Both the position numbers and the translations under genes were made by a program. This document shows, in pieces, positions 12,185 to 22,102 of a DNA stretch of 64,000 nt; the first letter of the stretch is position 1, and each line of letters opens with the position of its first letter. Location: NCBI GenBank assembly GCA_013396915.1, contig VWZL01000830.1, positions 640,356-704,355 of the forward strand. The letters are read 5' to 3'. This stretch comes from Stercorarius parasiticus (lineage: Eukaryota; Chordata; Aves; Charadriiformes; Stercorariidae). The notes beneath the pieces were generated by a model, which ran no database searches, was not told where the DNA came from, and saw only the letters and a program-made list of their open reading frames with translations.

Positions 12185-15100
12185 AATGCAAAATGCATAT
12201 ATGAAGTTGCAGTTCATGTGGAACATAATCACAGCCTTTAACTAACCAAAACATCAGAAGTAGGACTAGACCCAAACCTCCTTAGCATCAGCTGCATTTG
12301 CTGTCTACTCCACTTTTAGATTATTATTATTGTTATTTTATTCTGCTTGAATATTTGCCTTTAATTTACCACTGGTTGATTGGTTATCAGATATGCACTC
12401 TGTACGAAAAAGAAACCATTAACTTAATCTTTATCTTTGTTTTACTTAGAGAGAAAGGCAAACCATCAAAAAAATTGCATTAAAACTTCAGCTTTATTTG
12501 AGGTATAGCTTGACTGGCTTTGCCAATTATAATTACCCTGAGATGCCTAAAACCAAGAGGAAGAATGACAGGGCTTTTTTTAATTCAATAGCATGGGGGC
12601 AGTTTGTCAAGAACAGTTTTTTTTTTTCCTCCTTGACTAATTCTGTCATCATTTAATAATAATACTGGTCAAAAAGTTCAAAACTTGGGCTATTTAAGCT
12701 CAGCAAATTATTGCTCGGAATCAACAATGTCACAACAGGCTAACGGCTAACAATGACAAATAAAAATACACACAGGCCAGAGTGCAAACAGGATTCATTT
12801 ACAGTCAAGTGGAAGTCAAGAACACCAGCGCTGTGCATTGTGCTAATTCAGGATACACTAGTGTCTTTCCTCAGATATTTGTGAATCATCAACTTCAAAT
12901 GAAAACAGGAAACATTCAGAGGAGGAAAAAAATCTACTGATGTTCCCTAATATGTTATCTATGAGCATTTTAATATAATTAGAGCAAGTAGTTAAGAGCG
13001 TGAAACTGTTAGGCCAAGTCCTGGGGGAAAGACAGCAAAACCAGTTGACTGAAGCCTGCACAGGAGGAGGATGCTTCAGGAGCACAAGCACCGCCTGCTC
13101 TACAGCCCGTCGCTGCCCCACGCAGCAGCTGTGGTTCACGGGTACAGCATTTCAGCCATCCCAGACTTATGATTGGTCTAAATTACTACTAAGGTTTGAA
13201 AGAAGAGGGGCAACCACCAGGAGACAGACAAGGTTATCACTGAACTGAACTGAAATGAACAGAGCATCAACATTAGATTTATGTTGGTTTAGGTCACCAC
13301 ATGACTTGGAGCTAATGGAAGGGGGAGCAAAGAGTAGAAAGAAAATGAGTGTGTAAGCAGCAATCATGGAGAAGAAAGAGGTTGCAAGAAAGAAGAGAAA
13401 AATCAATAGAGAACGGGAACTGGTAGGGAAACGGGAGAATCTGGAGATACAGAAAAAAACATGGTTGCACAAGCCAACAGGAACCAAGCATGAAGTCTAG
13501 ATATGGCCAGTAATTTTCAAGGGATAACATTTCAAATACACCAAGGATATGCTGCAAACAACTTCTTTATCCAGATCCATCCAGATGCAAATACAGCCTA
13601 TGACCAGATTTCAGAGACACAAACTTAGAAAATTTTCTTTGGCAAAAATTCCGATATGGACGGCAACACAATTTATGAATGTAACTGCTACCCACCCATC
13701 AGTGAGATTACCACTTCAGTAGTGGTCTGGTGGGGTTTGCCCCAGTTTTATTTGGCAAGGTTATCATTACTCTCTTATATTTGCACATTGACTTGAAAGC
13801 ATAATGGTTTGGTTTAAGAATACTGAGTTACTAGCATGAATTTAAGAACTCTAGTTTTTAAAGAGAAAAGTATAGAGTTCTGCTGACTCTGAAGAGAGGT
13901 GGCTAATTTCAGATCTCTTTCCATAAGATATTGAAGACGCCTCAGTTTCAATCAATGGTATTTTTGTCATAGGTGCTTAGCATCACGCAGGCTTTGAACT
14001 TAATCATCTAAGTTTCAGAATTCCCATCTGATCCACTGGCAAAGTGCTTCAGTTTTTAAAGTGCTGTTCTCAAGGCAACAATGTATTGCTTAATCCCACA
14101 CTGGACAGATTCCACACTTCAGCAACAAGCTCGGTTCCAAGAAGAATTTGCAATTGTCAGCCCCCAGTAAAAAAAAAAAAAAANGGCCTCTTTTGTAATA
14201 CCAACCATTTATGATTCCACAGCTCTTTTCCAGTCCTTTGTGTGCTACATCTGATCTGTGCCTCGTGGCTATCGGCCTCACACTGTTCTTCAGCAGAAGA
14301 TGACAGGCAGCAGCATGAAAGGGATGGCTAAGAGTCCAAGGATCTATTTTTCTCAACTCCAGACCGCAACTCTGTTTCAGCAAGCTCCCACCCATAATCA
14401 GCCCCCCTACGCCTCCCATGGCAGTATTTGGACTAAGGCCCACTGTTGTTCCAGGGTCTAAGGCAGTACACAGAACCTCCCAAAGACCAAAAAAAACCCC
14501 AAACCCCAAGAATTGTGCATACAAGACAATGAACTCCAAAAGAGTTCAGTTATCCAAAGTAACTACTGTGTGGGCTTGCTGTCATGAATATACTGCATCT
14601 CTCTCAACATTACTAATCTGGACCCATTAAAGGTATCCACCAAAGTACTGTGACAGGGACAGTACCTATAAAATAAGCCTACCAAGTATAAATCCCTCCA
14701 ATAGGCGATAACATGCAGTTCATGCTGGAGTGATGCACAATTCCAAAGTCTTCACTAGGGGTCAATAACTTTTAAATCAATGAGTTTAATCAACTGGGAC
14801 ACATCCACCAGACGAAATTCAAGAAGGGTGTGGCTTAGATACGACATTATATATCGAACATTTTGACATGCCCATCCCAGGTGAGATCAGAACAAATACA
14901 AGAGGATAATTACTAGCTTATTAGAATATAATGTTATGATACTGTAGTCTGCACTTAGCCTGATAATACTAAAGACAGAAAACAACCATTCACTTAATTA
15001 TTTCAACACTTGAACAATACAGATAAGACAAAAGACAAAAGATTTTCTAGAACTGAGATTCATCTCAGTGGAAAATTCCACCTTTTTTTTTTTTAAAGCA

Positions 15101-18100
15101 ACAACATTACAAATCAGGATTAACAAAAGTGGGGTTTTTCTGAGGCAAAAATTAGAACAATTAAAAGGGACTTCAGCTAAGTTAAAGTATTGCGTATGGT
15201 AAAACTGAAATTTTTATTTCAAGTGATTTTAGCTTCAAGGTGCATACAATCAAAATAAAAAAGCCAATACAAATATAGAAACAGACCACCTTGCAACTGG
15301 TATTTTCAGCATAACAGGACACTGCTGCTCTCTCCCTGCTCACTGCCCCACACACACACAAAAAAATAATCCAAAGAATCACTGAAATCTGATTCTTCCA
15401 GAAGGGAAACATAATTTTGACCAAGTTACATCTTCCAGGAGAAAAATACCAGCATGAAAAAAACCTAACCGTCGCTTTCTCCAAAGCCATTCCTGTGGCA
15501 TTGCCATGCTGTTTGTCCGACAGCTCTATTACAGCCTTCAGCTCCCTGTTTCCTACTTCAACAAATCCCCTGTTAGAGCAATCAGAAAGCACACTGCCTA
15601 CCTTTGCCTTAGTTCATTCCCAGCTTCTTGCTACTCACTGGGGCAAAATTACCTAAGCCATCTGGAAACATTACAGTTATCCATTTGCACAGCGAAGCCT
15701 CGTGGTTCTTTCCATCTATCTCCTTCAAAATAGTGTATGAACCATTATTGTTTCTCTGTTCAAGGATTCCAAATGCTTTTTTAGAATACCGTAAGCCAAA
15801 TTTGGAACCACTCCGCACAGGACCAGCCAAAAGTAACATACACAGACTGAAAAACGCTCGCCGCCCACCAGGACCAGTGCAGAGTCCATCCCAAGCCAGC
15901 CCCGGGCATTGCCATCCAAAACCAGTGCAATATGCCCAGCGGTAACCCAACTTCCGTCACTCGAAACCCTGAGCTAGTTTGAAGCCTCAAAAATTACCAG
16001 CTACCATGGAAGAAATAATCCCAATACTGCAGTTCCTTGTCACGACAAAGCCATTATTATTCAGGTATTCGTACTGTAGCAGCAACAGTTTATCTCGTGC
16101 AGATAAATCTCTGTATCTCTTCTGATTTAAAAAAGGCAGTCAAATGGATTTCTCCATACAGCTCCTCCTGTATTGTAAGTAAGCCAGGAGAAATCTCCTG
16201 TTCTCAGTCTGGTGGGGGCTGGTACAAAGCTGCACCTTTCCCTAGCAATATAAGCCTCCCACCCTGCACACTGCTATTACCCAGAGCCTTATAGGAAATA
16301 AGAGGAGTTCTGGGTAGTTTTGTTGCCTATCAACAATTTTGAGCATGCAGTAAACATCTTCACTCCACCACCTTTGCCTACGTTTATCAAGAAGCGTACG
16401 CGATTGTCCCAGATTGCTACCGACCACCACTGGCATTTCAGAAGATAAAACTAACCTTAACCATGAATATGCTCGAACGTGCCACACACTTACCGCACTT
16501 TCCAAATGTTACCCTCAGAGATATCCTAGGAGAAACTCCACAGCTCTTATCAGCTAGAATTCAAAAGAGGGAGAGAACAACAAGAGGATGAGGCATGCAC
16601 GGGCACGTTAGGGGAGGAAGCAGAGATGCTCTTTCTTGCCCCACCGGGATGTAGCAACTTCCAGTGATTGCAGCCCAGCCCCTTCACCAAACTGGTTTGT
16701 GACTTGAAGGGTACGTCAGGAAATTAAAGACACATCATATGCTTCTGTTGTGGCAACATGCTTACATATATTTTTAAATAATACATATGATCAGAAAATA
16801 TTCACTGCATGGGGTTTTTTTGTTACACAGATGTAAATAAAATACCACGAATACAGAACTAACAAACCTTTCTCTCCAGGCACTCAGCCTCCTGTGGGCC
16901 ATAAATACACACAGCCAATGCATGGCTGTTATACAATAATATTTTTCCCAAAAAAATCATTAGAACCATACATATTCTAGCCACTTGCAAAAAGAAAATT
17001 TAAGCTTAAATTAGGAGCAGAAAAATAAAAAAGCAGTTTAGATGGAACAATAGAAAATTCTTTACAAGGAATCCACATACACAACTCCTTAAAAAAAATA
17101 ATCTCTTGATCTTCATGAATTGTTTATAACTAGGTTTGTTAATATCCAGATTTTAATTAGTGTAAATCAGCGTAAGACTATTATGAAGACAACTTTTTAG
17201 CTCAACAATATTATCCATTGGATCACTAATTCAGTTCCAAAAACTAAGGAGGTAAATTCAGCTCCTACCTTACTGCACACGGCAAGGTGTGCAAAGTCTT
17301 CTCCTGACCTCCACCAGGCCAGGATGCCACCCTGATCTCCTCCGCCACAGCTGCACTGACCGAAATCCTTATCCTTGCTCTTTTTTCCCCACATAAAATG
17401 GACTGAAAATATAGAGAAATTGAAAACACTACCCCCCAGGAAGGATGTCTGCAGAGATTGCTGCGATATTGCACTTTGCTGACCAGGCTACCAGCAGCGA
17501 TTTCCAAGAGTCCTGCTGCGTGTAGGGAGACTAACAGTTTTCAGATAATACTGAAAACCTATGCGGATTATATTGGCAGCCCTAACAACCCTCTCTCCCC
17601 TGGTCTGTGACTCCTTACTGTGTCTCTTCATTGTATAATACATCATCTCACTTCTGAGGTTCCAAGGGAACTTTCAGAAGGTAACAGGAAAGGTTCCGAG
17701 TGATAGAGCCATGTGCACCAATCTGTCCTTCTGTATGTGTTTTGTGCTCCTGAAGCTCCATACAGCTCTACCCTCTACATAGAGATCAGCCCCCTTTCCT
17801 TCTTTAAGATTAGTTACCAGTATGCAACAGAATAAGCCCAAAATCCAGAATTGGCGAAATCCATGCAATTCCACTCAGAGCAGGGTCCTGCAAGCATCAT
17901 CCACCACTTATTCCTGTCGATGCTGTACATCTCTGTTCCTTCCCTCCTTCCAGATAGAAAAGGAATTAAGCCTTTGGAAAATAAGAAGTGATTTACATGC
18001 ATTATTAATACCTCTCGATGTAACATTACTCAATATGCTACTCTTTGTTCCTTCCCATCAATCACAGTCTCTTAGATTTCAGAGGAATATTTGCCCACTC

Positions 18101-18572
18101 ACTGCGTAAAGACAAACATTACAAAAGGAAATTCTGCTCATTCCTTGACTGAAATGAATTATGTTTTTATAAGCTTATAGTCTGATGGATCACAGGTACT
18201 TTGGAATAAACTAAAATATAAAAAAAATCATTAAAGGCTACATTTTGCATGCAGCACTGGCAAATTCTACATACAATTTCTGTCACCAATGATAACGATT
18301 AATCAAACTTCTTATAATCAAGCAGAAAAGCTCAAAACCCTTCCACAGTATTTCTCATAAATGCAGTCAGTTTACTTAAAACATTATATATCAGCGTATA
18401 AAACTGACACACACATAGACTGTTGTTATTCAGCAAGTATTGTCTGCCAAATGGACTTTCATTTTCTACTGCGTACTTAAATTAGGTTTAGATAAAGGTG
18501 CCCACAGACAAAACCTACACCTAAACAGAACAGGCTATCAGCTACAGGTTTTACATTACCACCCTTAAGAAT
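12185..18572. other. Unique sequence, no supported gene
   Basis: No family is recognisable. 13320-13450 is strongly purine-rich on the plus strand. 15182-15592 and 15609-15950 carry minus-strand open frames of 136 and 113 codons, but 15600-15950 is open in several frames on both strands, which weakens a coding reading. Minus-strand splice-site-flanked stretches at 16494-16553 and around 17269-17355 are discussed under findings. An unresolved base lies at 14184 beside a poly-A run. Confidence 0.55.
14170..14184. other. Poly-A run ending in an unresolved base (N)
   Basis: An A run of about 15 bases ends at 14183 and is followed by a single N at 14184, the only ambiguous base I noticed. The likely cause is uncertain homopolymer length in the assembly. 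Any frame read across it, including the 149-codon minus-strand frame 14090-14539, is unreliable. Confidence 0.95.
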
Positions 18573-18690
18573 TCAGTGAGGAACTAACATCACAGAATGA
18601 TGAAATGACTCTCCCAAGGTTATGCAGGAAGCACCTGGGAGAAGTGGGAATCAAACCTTAAATCACCAGAGGCCACTTAACCGCCAAAGT
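18573..18690 (+). mobile_element. MIR-like SINE remnant (3' half)
   Basis: The stretch lines up well by eye with the second half of the MIR consensus. Shared landmarks in order are GAGGAACT (MIR GAGGAAACT), CAGA, TGACT followed by CCCAAGGT, an A.CAG block, TGG.AGA, and GGGAATCAAACC (MIR GGGATTCGAACC), then an AACC block near 18680. The order and spacing fit the element in sense orientation. MIR copies of this age predate the split of birds and mammals and are sparse in birds. It carries no coding capacity. A CpG-decayed related CORE-SINE is the main alternative. Confidence 0.65.
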
Positions 18691-21187
18691 CAAACTTTCA
18701 CTCTCTTGAATTTGGAAATAAAAATTTAAATCAAATTGCTGTCATAGTCCACCAGAAAAGTATAATTGTGTACTCCATAAATAATGCCTAATTTACTTGC
18801 AGTCATATGTCTATTTTGCTAATATTGACAGCTTCTTCTGTATTTTAATCATATATAATAATTTTGTTCAGAGTTGTCGTATAGTAACACCCTTCTCTAA
18901 AACTGGTCCAAATTTTTTTACATTTTTAAAGTGCTTCTTTCAAAACCTGTAATCAAAATTTGTCTGAAATTTTCTCCATCCTTTCAAAACTCAAACAAAC
19001 CAGCCTCTAACTCTATATCCAAGTCTAGTATCAATACCTGGTTTATTTTAGCTCTGGGTGCCCCACTTTCAAACAAAAAGCCTCTAATGAGATTAAGAGG
19101 AGAAAAAAAAAAAAACAACTGAATAGAACAACTTACTTGGGCATCTTAGAAGATCATTTCATATCCATGTAAAAACTTTGCCTGGGACTTACAGGTCTAA
19201 CACTGAGGAAATAACGTATTGGCCACAAGAGCCTGTGGTTTACTTTGGCCATGGGATAATGGAAAAAGCAGAACAATAAATAAATGGTCATTTGTCTCCA
19301 CTTTCACCAGTGTTGTATAGTATGTTAAAACAATGTAAGCCCGAACTGTGTAAACCTTCATCCCTCAAAGATTATGAATGGCTTCTACATGCTGGAATGT
19401 TTCATTGATTCCTGCTAAGTGATTTTCAAGGCTGAGTAGAAAAGCAGAAATATCTTCTGTGTTTCTCAGATGAGGATCATCACCTTTTTGAGTTACCTTA
19501 GGAAACAGCTATGAGAGAGGACTACAACAGGCAGTAGTCTTTACGAGGCTTGTTTGAGCCCAAAGGATCAGATTGAGATCTTCCTTGGTGTCAATGGTGA
19601 TAATAAATGTGATGGTATTAGTTCCTTCCTTGCTGATCAATTTCAAAAGATCTCCATATAAATGCAAACAATTCACAGCCATATTTCATGAGTTCCTGAA
19701 TTGAAAGAGCCATCAGGAAAACAAAACTTGTGCTACACTAGTTTAGTTCTATTAAAAGAAAACAAAATAAAAATCCCACACTTGTTCCAGAGACTACATG
19801 TACATAAAAGCAATGTGATTAGCCTTTGCTCCAAAAACATTACAGTCACTCAGATTTGTCTAAATGATAAAAAGAGAAATTACTATTAGAAATAAAAGGA
19901 CTTGAAATTATTTCTAAGAACATGTAAATTCCAAAATAGCTAAACCATAAAGCATGTACTTAATAGTAGTCTTTGCAATCAAATGACATTTAAGTCCTTA
20001 GACATAGACCTACTTATCCACCTACCAAGCCTTTAGCACCAATACATTAACATCTAACTTGCAATCTCAAAAGCCCATACAAGGAAACGTGAATTCCTGT
20101 TTACAGGACATTATGAGGCAACTTTAATCCACGTATCAAGATTATAATTTAGGAATGCTACTCAAGACAAACACCCTTTTCTGGTTTTGGTTGAACACAT
20201 TCTCAAACCTTGGGCAGTTCAAAGCACACCAGAGGGTGCCCGAAGTCAGGTCACGGGCTTTGCCTGCCATCACCTCCAGGTGTTGCTGTAAGAGTCTGAC
20301 CTGCGCCATGGTTCCTCCTGGGACACGCTGACCGTCTTGGCTATATGTCTCAAGGCGGACATATAAATTGCTCTGTGTGACTATCTTAAGCACTTCCCCT
20401 CAGTTGATGTTAGTTATGTCATGGGATACTCAAAGAGGAGGAAAATGAGTGTAAGGATTCTTCTGAGCCCAGTAAACGTTCTTCCTTCTCCTCTCCTCAG
20501 CTCCTGTACGTGCAAATTACTCCCAACTTACAGCCTTCCTGCTTCAGTGGAAATCAGAGATGACACCTGAATTAAGCTGCTTGCATCAACTTCTACTTAA
20601 CCTACTCACACCCTGTCTGCTATGCAGCATCTAAGGCAACCTATATTGACAACAAACTCCTAAGCAGGCTTAGTAAAGGTTTCTCTTGCCATACAATCAT
20701 TCATAAGACAAATGTTAGGAGAGCAGGTGTGAATGGAACCTTCAAATGTTTCCAACTTAAAAACCTGCATGGGAGGGGAGCATCTATTTAATAACACAGA
20801 ACCTAAAATTTAGAGAGTAATAACCATTCAGACAAGATCTTTATATTCTGTAACAATGTAATAGCTCCTTGCTGCAACTGACTGGAAGTTAACCATCGAA
20901 TTAATCCAATTTTTAACGTCACAGGACTTATTTTTCCATTGTTCCTGGACATCAATTCACCATCATACTGAAAAAACTGAGAATGCAATTTATAACAAGA
21001 ATTGACCAAGACACCCTCACATGACCTCACCGTTCACATCACTTATGGGTAAAGCCAGAACGAGCAGCAACTCACACATTGTTTGCTTAAAATTCTCCCT
21101 ACACAAATATTTTACCTTTTCCCTAAAGACCTTGCCTCTCTGCTGCCTGCAGTAGCACTTCGAAATTAAGCAAAGCCCTGACCTTAG
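18691..21187. other. Unique sequence, no supported gene
   Basis: AT-rich with short poly-A tracts (for example near 19106). 20190-20400 is richer in G+C but shows no recognisable repeat or family. A strong pyrimidine tract plus AG and a GTAAGT donor flank a minus-strand stretch at about 19135-19200, but it has stops in all frames. Nothing here supports a gene. Confidence 0.6.
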
Positions 21188-21268
21188 ATCATAGAATGAT
21201 TTGGGTTGGAAGATACCTTAAAGAGCATCTAGTTCCAACCCCCCTGCCATGGACAGGGACACCTCCCA

Positions 21269-22100
21269 CTAGACCAGGCTGCTCAAAGCCCCATCCAGCC
21301 TGGCCTGGAACACTTCCAGGGATGGGGCATCCACAGCTTCCCTGGGCAACCTGTTCCGGTGTCTCACCACCCTCACAGTAAAGAATTTCTTCCTGATATC
21401 TAATCTAAATCTCCCCTCTTTCAGTATAAAACCGTTACCCCTCGTCCTATCGCTCCACTCCCTGATTAAGAGTCCCTCCCCAGCTTTCTTGTAGGCCCCC
21501 TTTAGGTACTGGAAGGCTGCTATAAGGTCTCCCTGGAGCCTTCTCTTCTCCAGGATGAACAACCCCAACTCTCTCAGCCTGTCCTCATAGGAGAGGTGCT
21601 CCAGCCCTCTGATCATTTTTGTGGCCTTCCTCTGGACTCACTCCAACAGGTCCATGTCCTTCTTATGCTGGGGGATGCAGTACTCCAGGTGGGGTCTCAC
21701 CAGAGCAGAGCAGAGCAGAGCAGAGCAGAGCAGAGGGGCAGAATCACCTCCCTTGACGTGCTGGCCACGTTTCTTTTGATGCAGCTCAGGATGTAGTTGG
21801 CTTTCTGGGCTGCGAGCACACATTGACGACTCATATTGAGCTTCTCATCAACAAACACCTGCAAGTCTTTCTCCTCAGGGCTGTTCTCAATCCATTCTCT
21901 GCCCAGCTTGTATTTGTGCTTGGGATTGCCCCAACCCAGGTGCAGGACTTTTTGAACTTCACAAGGTTCACACAGGCCCACCTCTCAAGCCTGTCAAGGT
22001 CCCTCTGGATGGCAACCCTTCCCTCCAGCATGTCAACTGCACCATACAGCTTGGTGCCATCAGCAAACTTGTTGAGGGTGCACTTAATCCCACTGTCCAT
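21269..22100 (-). pseudogene. CR1 ORF2 C-terminal remnant, multiply frameshifted
   Basis: Remnant of the CR1 ORF2 polyprotein (endonuclease plus reverse transcriptase). Only the end of the reverse transcriptase and the C-terminal domain remain. Three minus-strand frames each hold a piece. 21831-22100 includes the catalytic region, where FADG stands in place of the FADD that binds the catalytic metal ions. 21697-21981 holds a [17 protein letters not shown] block. 21269-21616 holds the C-terminal blocks and ends at ALSSLV. At least two frame changes separate them, one at the CAGAG repeat. The lost aspartate and frame changes rule out function. Confidence 0.93.
21701..21735. repeat. (CAGAG)7 pentanucleotide repeat inside CR1
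   Basis: Seven perfect CAGAG units lie within the CR1 ORF2 remnant. On the coding (minus) strand the repeat reads CTCTG and replaces the single LYS(A/T)LV segment that precedes RPHLEYC in the sister copies, so the host peptide reads as repeated LCSAL. It is a post-insertion expansion of a short internal motif and shifts the frame. Confidence 0.93.
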
Positions 22101-22102
22101 GT

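Larger units (their letters stand above)
21188..22102 (-). mobile_element. CR1 LINE, 5'-truncated, degraded
   Basis: Non-LTR retrotransposon fragment of the chicken-repeat-1 (CR1) family, running right to left. The 3' end at 21188 has the family signature in reverse complement (ATCATAGAATG, then GGTTGGAAG, then CATCTAGTTCCAACCCCC). Upstream lie the usual C-terminal ORF2 blocks: a [17 protein letters not shown] block, an RTRGNGF block and an RNRLPRE block. The 5' end is cut within the reverse-transcriptase domain near 22102, as is usual for CR1, which truncates on insertion and makes no clear target-site duplication. Inside it sits a seven-unit CAGAG expansion at 21701-21735. Several frame breaks and a damaged catalytic motif show that it is dead. 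Confidence 0.96.

Noticed and set aside
14090..14539. 149-codon minus-strand open frame
   Set aside because: It crosses the N at 14184 and a poly-A/poly-T run that encodes FFFFF. No family is recognisable, and 67- and 70-codon frames overlap it on the other strand.
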